DNA of 7,799 bases from NCBI GenBank assembly GCA_023248415.1, contig JAHFEP010000135.1, positions 1 through 7,799 on the forward strand, given 5' to 3'. Below the pieces are notes generated by a model. The model was given only the letters and a program-made list of their open reading frames with translations, searched no databases and was not told the DNA's origin. Shown here piece after piece: positions 1 to 5,915 of this stretch; position 1 is the first letter of the stretch, and each line of letters starts with the position of its first letter. The position numbers and the translations under genes are program-made. The DNA comes from Nitrospirota bacterium (lineage in GTDB: Bacteria; Nitrospirota; CAKKRA01; 9FT-COMBO-42-15).

Positions 1-325
1 AAAATAGAAAAAAGATTACAACTATGCAATGCAGCGGATTTTCGTCGTTGAGGTTGCAGAAAAAACCTATTACAAGAAAAGTAAGCATTGAGAATAAGAG
101 AATCATAGGGTCTGCTCTTGGAATATTAGCAAACTATTGCCACAAAGTAGGGCAACCTGTATATCAAAAAATAGTATTGCGCATCAGGGGCAATAACCTA
201 TTATCTAAATGTGTCAATAGATACCACTGCTGCTATGGCAGGCGGGGTGTATCAGGTGTCCTTCACAGCCCATTATATTCCGAATTCCCTTTCTTGTTGC
301 CGATGACTTGAAAGTTGTTTTATGC
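1..325. other. Gene-poor left edge, no convincing intact gene
   Basis: No reading frame here looks like an intact gene. One plus-strand frame is open from the window edge to 311 (first ATG at 24), but its product is rich in scattered Cys, Arg and His, has no recognisable domain, and its ATG lacks a clear ribosome site. The other two plus frames each contain a short protein-like stretch broken by stops (29-90 and 175-306), as expected of decayed coding DNA. The reverse strand has only short open stretches with frequent stops. I see no tRNA fold and no transposase. Confidence 0.5.
175..306 (+). pseudogene. Possible decayed C-terminus of a beta-rich secreted protein
   Basis: Frame 1 is open for 43 codons between TAG at 172 and TGA at 304. 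It reads as alternating hydrophobic and polar beta-strand sequence, including YYLNVSIDTTAAMAGGVYQV followed by SFTAHYI. This resembles the last strands of secreted or pilus-type beta-sandwich domains (DUF4402 or spore-coat-U-like tails commonly end in a G-x-Y-x-x-x-x-x-T-x-x-Y pattern). Upstream in the same frame there are stops at 127, 148 and 172, so no complete gene remains. It could be a frameshifted remnant or coincidence. The family suggestion is inference from pattern only. Confidence 0.2.
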
Positions 326-364
326 CTGCCCATTTTCAAGACATCTGTTGAAAAGAAAGGGCAG
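326..364. repeat. Imperfect inverted repeat overlapping a promoter
   Basis: The outer arms are CTGCCC (326-331) and GGGCAG (359-364). The inner arms are TTTTCAA (333-339) and TTGAAAA (348-354), around an 8-nt loop. The right inner arm contains the predicted -35 box of the next gene. There is no T-run after the right arm, so it is not a standard terminator; an operator-like site or a remnant of the upstream region is possible. Confidence 0.45.
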
Positions 365-376
365 AGGGTATATAAT
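348..376 (+). promoter_or_regulatory. Sigma70-type promoter of the TIGR02757 gene
   Basis: A -35 box TTGAAA (348-353, 5 of 6 consensus) and a perfect -10 box TATAAT (371-376) are separated by exactly 17 bp. A start site about 7 nt past the -10 falls on 383, the A of the ATG, so a leaderless transcript is predicted. Confidence 0.65.
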
Positions 377-382
377 GCCTCT

Positions 383-1270
383 ATGCAGAATACCTTGCTG
401 CTTAAAGAGAGCCTTGACAGATTCTATAAAAGCTATAATCTCATAGAACGCATCAATAGCGACCCCATAGAGTTTCCTCACAGATATAAAAGACCTGAGG
501 ACATAGAGGTCGTTGGCCTTATCTCCTCATCGCTTGCATACGGAAAGGTAACCTTGTTCAAGCCAGTGCTTGAGCGGATATTCAGTGTAATGGGTAAAAG
601 CCCTTATGATTTTATCCTCCAGTTTGACCTGAAAAAAGATGCCCCTCTTTTCTCAGACATTAAATACAGGATGAATAAGAGTGAGGATATTGTATGCCTG
701 ATATATCTCCTTGGCAAAGCCGTTAAGGAACATAGCTCATTACAAAGACTCTTTATGAGTTTTTATAATCCTATGGATAAAGATGTAGTTCCTGCGCTCT
801 CAGGCTTTGTTGATTACCTTTTGAAAATTAATACATCACCAGTTTATGGAAAGGATACAAGGCCATTTGGCCTTCTTCAGTTCCTTCCATCTCCTGTTAA
901 GGGGAGCACATGCAAGCGGTTTAACATGTTCCTCCGCTGGATGGTGCGCTCTGGAGATGGTGTGGACTTTGGCATCTGGAGAGACATTCCTCCGTCAAAA
1001 TTGATTATTCCTCTTGATACGCATATTGCGAGAATCAGCAGAAATATCGGCCTTACAGAGAGAAAGAGTGTTGACTGGAGGATGGCAAAGGAGCTCACAG
1101 AGAATCTAAAAATGTTTGACCCTGATGACCCTGTAAAATACGACTTTGCCTTGTGCCACATGGGTATTTCAGGCGAATGCCCTAATGTGCCGTCTGCTGA
1201 GAAATGCAAAAGATGCAATCTGTCTGATATATGTCTTGTTTTGGAAAAAGAAGAGGCAGGTAAGGTATAG
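383..1270 (+). CDS. TIGR02757 (DUF2400) family protein, HhH-GPD-like with Fe-S-type Cys cluster
   Basis: The 295-aa product matches my memory of the uncharacterised TIGR02757/DUF2400 family: DPxxFPHRY near residues 27-35, a GLISSSLAYGK segment (45-55), a K-R-F-N-M-F-L-R-W-M-V-R block (178-189), D-x-G-I-W (195-199) and PLDTH (210-214). The C-terminal third resembles endonuclease III-type HhH-GPD proteins. D212 in the DTH motif sits where the catalytic Asp lies in that superfamily, and Cys266, 275, 278 and 284 form C-X8-C-X2-C-X5-C, close to the Nth [4Fe-4S] pattern C-X6-C-X2-C-X5-C. A DNA-repair glycosylase-like role is therefore inferred, not known. I chose the ATG at 383 because family members begin just before this point; an upstream TTG at 308 would add 25 unlike residues ahead of the promoter. 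AGAGGG lies 14 nt upstream, too far for a good ribosome site. The lipoprotein gene starts 4 bp downstream. Confidence 0.85.
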   Translation: MQNTLLLKESLDRFYKSYNLIERINSDPIEFPHRYKRPEDIEVVGLISSSLAYGKVTLFKPVLERIFSVMGKSPYDFILQFDLKKDAPLFSDIKYRMNKSEDIVCLIYLLGKAVKEHSSLQRLFMSFYNPMDKDVVPALSGFVDYLLKINTSPVYGKDTRPFGLLQFLPSPVKGSTCKRFNMFLRWMVRSGDGVDFGIWRDIPPSKLIIPLDTHIARISRNIGLTERKSVDWRMAKELTENLKMFDPDDPVKYDFALCHMGISGECPNVPSAEKCKRCNLSDICLVLEKEEAGKV

Positions 1271-1274
1271 TGTT

Positions 1275-2384
1275 ATGATTGGAGATTGCTTCGCTATCGC
1301 TCGCAATGACAATTTTAAGATATTTTTTATTGCAGCTTTATTATTTATATTTTCAGGATGCAATAGCGGTTCAGTGCCTATGCTGTCAGCAGAAACAGAA
1401 GACAAAACTAAATTTCCTGTTGAGCAGATACACCTATTTCCTAAGCACGAAAATGGCGGCACATTTTTTAATCCATGGCCTTCGCCTGTTGAAAGGAAGA
1501 GGCCTGCAACAGGCTTTGTTGCGAAATTATTATTTAAACATCAGTTAAATCTCAACAGTCCAAAGAAGCCTGCCTTTTCAGGGTTTCCTGAGATAAAAAA
1601 GGGGGAGGTTGGTTTTACATTTATCGGCCATGCAACATACCGTATTGCATGGCAGGATTTTGTTGTGCTCACAGACCCTTTTTTCAGCAAACGCGCATCG
1701 CCATTTTCATGGTTTGGGCCGAAGCGGAAGGTTCTGCCTGCAGCGTCTATGGAAGAAGTGGGAAGGGTAGATGTTATACTCATATCTCACAATCACTATG
1801 ACCATTTGGATGAACTCGCAGTAAACTACTGGGGCAATAAAGCGCTTTATGTTGTTCCTCTTGGACTTAAAAAGTGGTTTAATGAAAGGGGCGTAACAAA
1901 GGTAGTTGAGCTTGACTGGGGACAGCAGGTAACAATTGGAGACGCAAAGATTACAGCCCTCCCTTTGATGCACTGGAGCAAGCGCAAGTGGTCTGATGAC
2001 AGGCAGAGCCTCTGGGCAGCGCATATTGTCGAAAAAGAGGGAAAGAAAATATACTTTGCCGGCGATACAGGCTATGGCCCTGTATTTAAAATGACAGGTG
2101 AGCTTTTTCCATCAATAGATGCTGCTATCCTTCCGATAGGCGGCTACGAGCCGAGGGATGTGCTTGGCCAGAACCATATAAATCCTGAGGAGGCTGTTCA
2201 GGCATTATTGGATATAAAGGCAAAGACAGGTCTTGGGAGCCACTGGGGCGCAATACAGCTTACAGAAGAGCCATTTGATGAACCGCCAAAGAGGCTCGCA
2301 GAGGCTGTATCAAAGGCAGGTCTTCCAAAGGAAAGATTCCGAGTGCTTCAGACAGGGGAGAGTTTTTTATTGACTAAGGAATAA
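1275..2384 (+). CDS. Lipoprotein metallo-beta-lactamase-fold hydrolase, NAPE-PLD-like
   Basis: The 369-aa product starts with a lipoprotein signal peptide: a hydrophobic stretch at 16-27 and lipobox F-S-G-C29, so it should be anchored to a membrane facing the periplasm. The MBL domain carries the full binuclear metal set: SHNHYDH (H172, H174, D176, H177), H233 in MHW, D264 in GDTGY and H323 in GSHWG. The steps H233-D264 (31) and D264-H323 (59) equal those I recall for mammalian NAPE-PLD (253, 284, 343). That family hydrolyses N-acyl phosphatidylethanolamines; bacterial relatives are mostly untested, so a lipid phosphodiesterase activity is inferred. The frame is open back to 1146, but ATG 1275, 4 bp after the previous stop with a weak TAAGG at 1261-1265, is favoured because it places the signal peptide at the N-terminus. 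Codons 3-12 are encoded by a dispersed repeat, so the leader start is unusual. Confidence 0.88.
   Translation: MIGDCFAIARNDNFKIFFIAALLFIFSGCNSGSVPMLSAETEDKTKFPVEQIHLFPKHENGGTFFNPWPSPVERKRPATGFVAKLLFKHQLNLNSPKKPAFSGFPEIKKGEVGFTFIGHATYRIAWQDFVVLTDPFFSKRASPFSWFGPKRKVLPAASMEEVGRVDVILISHNHYDHLDELAVNYWGNKALYVVPLGLKKWFNERGVTKVVELDWGQQVTIGDAKITALPLMHWSKRKWSDDRQSLWAAHIVEKEGKKIYFAGDTGYGPVFKMTGELFPSIDAAILPIGGYEPRDVLGQNHINPEEAVQALLDIKAKTGLGSHWGAIQLTEEPFDEPPKRLAEAVSKAGLPKERFRVLQTGESFLLTKE
1282..1310 (-). repeat. Dispersed repeat copy 1, inside the lipoprotein leader
   Basis: Read on the minus strand this is GTCATTGCGAG, a variable centre, then CGAAGCAATCTC (29 nt in all). A second copy lies at 7147-7174 in the opposite orientation. 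The two share both ends exactly and differ only in the centre and by 1 nt in length. Similar GTCATTGCGAG...GAAGCAATC elements are, from memory, common in genomes of anaerobic and subsurface bacteria. This copy lies wholly inside the coding frame of the lipoprotein gene. Confidence 0.75.
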
Positions 2385-2398
2385 TTTTTATGTATTTT
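2370..2398 (+). promoter_or_regulatory. Possible promoter of the TSUP operon
   Basis: TTGACT (2370-2375, 5 of 6) and TATTTT (2393-2398, 4 of 6) are separated by 17 bp. This would start a transcript near 2405, leaving a leader of about 34 nt that contains the strong AAGGAG ribosome site at 2424-2429. The -35 overlaps the end of the preceding gene. The region is AT-rich, so a chance match is possible. Confidence 0.35.
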
Positions 2399-2438
2399 TT
2401 GTAATTATAGAATATTTTTTTGAAAGGAGTTTTATAAG

Positions 2439-3350
2439 ATGGAGATTTTTTTACCAGTAGCGGGTGTCAGCGTAAATATTTTTCTAATAATCGGCCTTGG
2501 CGGCATAGTTGGTCTGCTTTCAGGGCTTTTTGGCGTAGGAGGCGGTTTTCTTCTTACGCCGCTTTTAATGATGTTTGGGATTCCTCCTACTGTTGCTGCT
2601 GCATCAGATGCCAATCAGATTGTTGCTGCCTCAACATCAGGGACATACGCACATTACAGAGAGGGGAATGTTGATATAAAAATGGGTGTGTATATGCTTA
2701 TTGGCGGAATAATCGGCGGCACACTCGGGACGCAGATTATTAAGATATTAAGGGAGATGGGTAATGTGGATTTTGTTATAAAGGTATTCTATGTTACATT
2801 CCTTGGGATAATCGGCGCATTCATGCTTTTGGAAAGTCTCAGGGCATTAAAGGGGGCTAAAGAGGAAGAAATAGAAAAGCCTTCTTTATTGAAAAAATGG
2901 ATGATGAAGCTCCCTTTCCAAATAGAGTTTGAAAAGTCAAGGGTCAGGACATCCCTTCTTGCACCTGTTATTCTTGGCGTAGCAGTCGGCATACTTGCCG
3001 CAATCATGGGCGTAGGAGGCGGTTTTATCCTGATTCCTGTAATGGTATACGGACTTGGCATGCCTATGAATGTTGTTATAGGAACAAGCCTTTTTCAGAT
3101 ACTTTTTACATCTGCCAATGTTACATTTATGCAGTCTATTATTAATCATAATGTTGATATATTTCTTGCAATAATCCTTCTTCTTGGCTCTTCATTTGGC
3201 GCGCAGATAGGGGCAAGGCTCGGCAGGAAATTAAGCAGCGACCAGTTAAAAATCATACTTGCCACAACAGTTCTCCTTGTTGCTGTAAAGATGCTCTTTG
3301 ACATAATGATAATGCCGGCGCATATTCTAAGCTATAAGGGAGGACACTAA
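2439..3350 (+). CDS. TauE/SafE (TSUP) family anion permease
   Basis: This 303-aa membrane protein has two homologous halves, each with the TSUP glycine signature: LFGVGGGF (30-37) and IMGVGGGF (189-196). Roughly eight hydrophobic segments are visible (about 13-30, 36-50, 83-102, 112-132, 171-189, 196-209, 213-256 as two or three spans, 270-290). A charged linker at 134-168, rich in Lys and Glu, separates the halves and is probably cytoplasmic. TSUP proteins move sulfite, sulfoacetate, thiosulfate or other anions across the inner membrane; the substrate cannot be read from sequence. The start is fixed by AAGGAG (2424-2429), 9 nt before ATG. It is the first gene of a tight operon: the PF09608 gene begins 2 bp after its stop. 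Such pairing with PF09608 proteins is known in alphaproteobacteria, which supports a joint transport role. Confidence 0.92.
   Translation: MEIFLPVAGVSVNIFLIIGLGGIVGLLSGLFGVGGGFLLTPLLMMFGIPPTVAAASDANQIVAASTSGTYAHYREGNVDIKMGVYMLIGGIIGGTLGTQIIKILREMGNVDFVIKVFYVTFLGIIGAFMLLESLRALKGAKEEEIEKPSLLKKWMMKLPFQIEFEKSRVRTSLLAPVILGVAVGILAAIMGVGGGFILIPVMVYGLGMPMNVVIGTSLFQILFTSANVTFMQSIINHNVDIFLAIILLLGSSFGAQIGARLGRKLSSDQLKIILATTVLLVAVKMLFDIMIMPAHILSYKGGH
2532..3026 (+). repeat. Exact 18-nt direct repeat in the two TSUP halves
   Basis: GGCGTAGGAGGCGGTTTT occurs at 2532-2549 and again at 3009-3026, both times encoding G-V-G-G-G-F in the same frame. It marks the internal duplication of the permease. Identity at the third codon positions is more than protein conservation alone requires. 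Confidence 0.85.
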
Positions 3351-3352
3351 AG

Positions 3353-4096
3353 ATGAGGCCTCTGATAATTATACTTTTGCTTATTACCTGTTTTCTCCTG
3401 CTTCGCGCTAACTCTTATGCAAAAGAGGAGCTTGCTGCAAGGCTTCCTCAGGATGAGATAGACATTACTGCAAGCTATCATGGAGAGAGGCTGATGATTT
3501 ATGGCGCGGTCCCAAAGGATGCGGATATCATTGCAGTCGTTACATCGCCAAAGGAATCTTTGACAATGAAGATGAAGGGAAAGGTTGGCCCTTTCTGGAT
3601 GGATGTAAAAGATATTCATTTTAAAAATGCCCCAAGCATGTATAAGGTGCATTCAACAAGGGTGATTAATGACATCCTTTCTATAGAAAAGCAGGAGGAG
3701 CTGGGAATCGGCCTTCATGGATTAAAAAAACAGATTGCAGATGGTGCGGAGGAAAGGCTTACTGATGAATTTATTAAATTAAAGAATGATGAGGGGCTGT
3801 ACAGCATCAAAGAAGGCGATATTAAGATTTATAAACAGAAGTTGTTTGAGACATATTTTTACTGGCCTCCAAAGGCTCCTACAGGGAAATACAATATTGA
3901 GGTTTATGCTGTAAGAAACGGCAGGGTTATATTGCATGATACAGAAACCCTTATGGTTGAAAAGGTCGGCGTAGAGGCATTTGTAAGTAATCTTGCAAAA
4001 AATAATGGCATGATTTACGGCATCCTCTCAGTGGCGATTGCAATAGGAAGCGGTTTTGCAGTAGGAATCCTATTTAAAGGAGGGGGCGCCCATTGA
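3353..4096 (+). CDS. PF09608/TIGR02186-type secreted, membrane-anchored protein
   Basis: The 247-aa product has an N-terminal signal peptide (hydrophobic residues 4-17, likely cleavage after SYA at 23), a soluble region of about 190 residues, and one hydrophobic segment near the C-terminus (218-241) ending in a short KGGGAH tail. This predicts a large periplasmic domain anchored at its C-terminus. The domain contains I-D-I-T-A-S-Y-H-G (36-44), V-G-P-F-W-M (78-83), a TYFYWPPKAPTGKY block (167-180) and beta-rich V-x-A-V-R-N-G. These fit my memory of the uncharacterised PF09608 (Alph_Pro_TM) family, whose genes sit beside TauE/SafE permeases. AAGGGAGG (3336-3343) lies 9 nt before the ATG, inside the end of the permease gene. 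A role as periplasmic partner of the permease is inferred from operon structure only. Confidence 0.8.
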   Translation: MRPLIIILLLITCFLLLRANSYAKEELAARLPQDEIDITASYHGERLMIYGAVPKDADIIAVVTSPKESLTMKMKGKVGPFWMDVKDIHFKNAPSMYKVHSTRVINDILSIEKQEELGIGLHGLKKQIADGAEERLTDEFIKLKNDEGLYSIKEGDIKIYKQKLFETYFYWPPKAPTGKYNIEVYAVRNGRVILHDTETLMVEKVGVEAFVSNLAKNNGMIYGILSVAIAIGSGFAVGILFKGGGAH

Positions 4097-5010
4097 AAAA
4101 GATACTTATTGGAATTGATGGTTCAAAACCATCAATGGACGCCCTTAATTACTTTCTCAGGCTGTCAAAGGAGCTTAGTCTTGGTCTGGCTGCAATCAGG
4201 GTGATTAATGAGCCGAGGATAAGCGAATGGATTGGCGTGAAAAAGGCGATGATGAAACAGGCAGAGGATGAGGCAAAGGCGCTTCTTGGGCAGGTTGTTT
4301 CTATTGCTAAAAATTTTGGTGTTGAGATAGAGACCGTAATTAAAAAGGGCGACCCAAGTGAAGAGATTATAAAATATGCAAAGGAAGATAATGATGTAGT
4401 CCTTGTAGGCGCAGGCCACGCTGGAAGGGGTATGACAGCAAGAAGGGTTTTAGGCAGCGTTGCCTACCTTCTTGTTGACGAGGTAAGCAAGTCAATGCCG
4501 TGCCCTGTTATGATTATTTCCTGCGGTGAATGCAAGCATATTAAAGACGGGAAGATACTTGTTGCTTTTGACGGCTCTGTTCCATCCCGGCATGCCCTTA
4601 GATATTCCATTGACCTTGCAAAAAGTCTTAATGCAAAGATTCTTGCAATCAGCGTTAAGAGCGTTGCACGTTTTACCCACTGGATAAGCGCTTACAAAAA
4701 ATTGGAAGAGGAGATGACAGAAGAGGCAAAAAAGAATATTGAAAAGGCAAATGAAATCGGAAAGGAAAAGAATACAGATATTGAAGGGATAGTAAAAACA
4801 GGCGAGCCGCCTGACGAGATAATAAAACTTGCAAGAGAAAGGGATGCATCCCTCATTGCAATTGGCGCAAGCGGCAAACACCTTACAGCAAAAAGGCTCC
4901 TTGGAAGCGTTACAGAGAGCGTCCTGAAGGAATTGGGCAAAGGTAATGTATGCCCTGTTGTAGTTGTCCCTGGCATTGATGAAGTAATACACAAAAGGCT
5001 GGGGATATAA
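4093..5010 (+). CDS. Tandem-domain universal stress protein (UspA x2), TTG start
   Basis: The 305-aa cytoplasmic protein has two Usp domains (about 1-143 and 152-294). Each begins with a KILI-type strand and Asp (D9, D160) and each has a complete ATP-binding motif G-2X-G-9X-G-S: G108/G111/G121-S122 and G258/G261/G271-S272. Both halves should therefore bind ATP, unlike the E. coli UspA type. The start is TTG at 4093, overlapping the previous TGA by 4 nt; AAAGGAGG at 4076-4083, 9 nt upstream, supports it, and no ATG lies close by that keeps the first beta strand. The overlap implies translational coupling to the PF09608 gene. As the last gene of the operon it may sense energy status for the permease, which is inference. 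Its stop lies 1 bp from the stop of the convergent ferritin-like gene. Confidence 0.94.
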   Translation: MKKILIGIDGSKPSMDALNYFLRLSKELSLGLAAIRVINEPRISEWIGVKKAMMKQAEDEAKALLGQVVSIAKNFGVEIETVIKKGDPSEEIIKYAKEDNDVVLVGAGHAGRGMTARRVLGSVAYLLVDEVSKSMPCPVMIISCGECKHIKDGKILVAFDGSVPSRHALRYSIDLAKSLNAKILAISVKSVARFTHWISAYKKLEEEMTEEAKKNIEKANEIGKEKNTDIEGIVKTGEPPDEIIKLARERDASLIAIGASGKHLTAKRLLGSVTESVLKELGKGNVCPVVVVPGIDEVIHKRLGI

Positions 5011-5011
5011 T

Positions 5012-5422
5012 CTATTTTTTTAGCTTCTCCAGATGCTCCTTAAATTCCTTTAGATGCCCCTCTTCCTCTTCCAGTATATGTTTTAGCTTTTTTGTTATTT
5101 CTTCATCGGATATTTTTTTTATGTGGTCTTTGTATTGGGCAATTGCCCCTTCTTCAAGGCCAATCAACCGTGTTAAAAATCCCTCAGCGCCTTCTTTGCC
5201 AAAGTTCAGCGCCTTGTGCTCCATGGATGGTGTGCCGCCTAAGTCTACAATCAACTCTGCAAGCCACTCTGTATGCCGCATCTCGTCCTTTGCCACCTCC
5301 TCCATTTTTCTGCTCGGCGGGCAGTTTTCTGTAACAAAGGAGTTTCTCATGTAAATCAGTATTGCCTCAATCTCGCCTGTAATGTCCTCGTTTAGTAATT
5401 TTATTATTTCTGCCTTTTCCAT
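5012..5422 (-). CDS. Ferritin-like diiron protein (rubrerythrin/bacterioferritin type)
   Basis: The 136-aa protein is almost entirely helical and shows the four-helix diiron pattern: E17/E19 in helix 1 (GEIEAILIY), E47-x-x-H50 (DEMRH) in helix 2, E90/E91 in helix 3 (LEEGAIAQY) and E120-x-x-H123 (EEGH) in helix 4. There is no C-terminal rubredoxin Cys motif, so it is not a full rubrerythrin. Iron storage, peroxide reduction or a regulatory role are all possible. The start is the ATG at 5422: GGAGG (5428-5432 on the minus strand) ends 5 nt upstream. A TTG at 5434 is in frame but overlaps that ribosome site. The last residues (EKLKK) are Lys-rich. The gene is divergent from queF and convergent with the UspA gene. 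Confidence 0.87.
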   Translation of the reverse strand: MEKAEIIKLLNEDITGEIEAILIYMRNSFVTENCPPSRKMEEVAKDEMRHTEWLAELIVDLGGTPSMEHKALNFGKEGAEGFLTRLIGLEEGAIAQYKDHIKKISDEEITKKLKHILEEEEGHLKEFKEHLEKLKK

Positions 5423-5447
5423 TTTAACCTCCAAATAATTTTAATAT

Positions 5448-5476
5448 AAGATAATATAATAATCCTAAAATTTCAA
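5448..5476 (-). promoter_or_regulatory. Possible promoter of the ferritin-like gene
   Basis: On the minus strand TTGAAA (5471-5476) is followed after 17 bp by TATCTT (5448-5453, 4 of 6). It lies 26 bp upstream of the ATG with the GGAGG ribosome site between. The region is very AT-rich, which weakens the call. Confidence 0.35.
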
Positions 5477-5496
5477 GATAAAAAAGACAATTTCTG

Positions 5497-5505
5497 TGTT
5501 ATAAT
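5497..5505 (+). promoter_or_regulatory. Extended -10 promoter of queF
   Basis: TGTTATAAT is a perfect TGn-extended -10 element with TATAAT at 5500-5505. No good -35 box is seen 16-18 bp upstream, as is usual for extended -10 promoters. A start 7 nt past the -10 falls on 5512, the A of the queF ATG, predicting a leaderless transcript. Confidence 0.6.
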
Positions 5506-5511
5506 TCAATT

Positions 5512-5871
5512 ATGAAATATGGTGAAAGGGCAATAAAGAAGGCTAAGCTTGAGATATGGGAGAATTCCTGTCAGGACAGGGATTATAATATTGAAATCAG
5601 CTTCCCGGAGTTTACCTGCCTCTGTCCACGTTCAGGCTATCCTGACTTTGCTACGATTAAGATAAACTATGTCCCTGCGAAATATATTGTGGAATTAAAA
5701 TCATTAAAGCTTTATTTTAACAGTTACAGGGATAAACACATCTCCCACGAGGCTGTAACTAATAAGATATTTGATGATTTAAAATCAAAGCTCAAGCCAA
5801 AATCCCTTGAAGTTATCGGCGACTTTAATGTTCGCGGGAATGTGAAGACGATAATCAGGGTAGCAATTTAG
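5512..5871 (+). CDS. queF: NADPH-dependent 7-cyano-7-deazaguanine reductase (preQ0 reductase)
   Basis: QueF reduces the nitrile of preQ0 to the amine of preQ1 with NADPH, a late step in queuosine synthesis for tRNA wobble position 34. The 119-aa product is a short type I enzyme of the tunnelling (T-fold) superfamily. It shows FPEFTCLCPRSGYPDFATI (31-49) with catalytic C38 (equivalent to B. subtilis Cys55) and D45, the QueF signature E61-L-K-S-L-K-L-Y-F, and substrate-binding H79-E80. It is shorter than the B. subtilis enzyme (about 165 aa), mainly at the N-terminus, but all key residues are present. No ribosome site precedes the ATG; the perfect -10 box ends 6 nt before it. No other queuosine gene is adjacent, and the gene is convergent with pirin. 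Confidence 0.97.
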   Translation: MKYGERAIKKAKLEIWENSCQDRDYNIEISFPEFTCLCPRSGYPDFATIKINYVPAKYIVELKSLKLYFNSYRDKHISHEAVTNKIFDDLKSKLKPKSLEVIGDFNVRGNVKTIIRVAI

Positions 5872-5915
5872 TTTTTAGACAAGCACCCGCAATTTTTATT
5901 TAGATTAACAAATCC

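Noticed and set aside
24..311. 95-codon plus-strand frame starting at ATG 24
   Set aside because: No recognisable domain, odd composition, no ribosome site; other frames in the same stretch look at least as protein-like.
308..382. Upstream TTG start extending the TIGR02757 protein by 25 residues
   Set aside because: The added residues do not look like the family and would lie upstream of the predicted promoter; ATG 383 fits the family N-terminus.
4967..5021. Hairpin TCCCTGGC/GCTGGGGA with T7 as the UspA terminator
   Set aside because: Needs two G-U pairs, has a 23-nt loop, and the T-run begins 9 nt after the stem, too far for an intrinsic terminator.
5450..5464. Fur-box-like GATAAT...ATAATC upstream of the ferritin-like gene
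   Set aside because: The match is loose and the region is so AT-rich that it is expected by chance.
5435..5511. preQ1 riboswitch upstream of queF
   Set aside because: The predicted transcript starts at the ATG and the 77-bp gap shows no pseudoknot-type aptamer.
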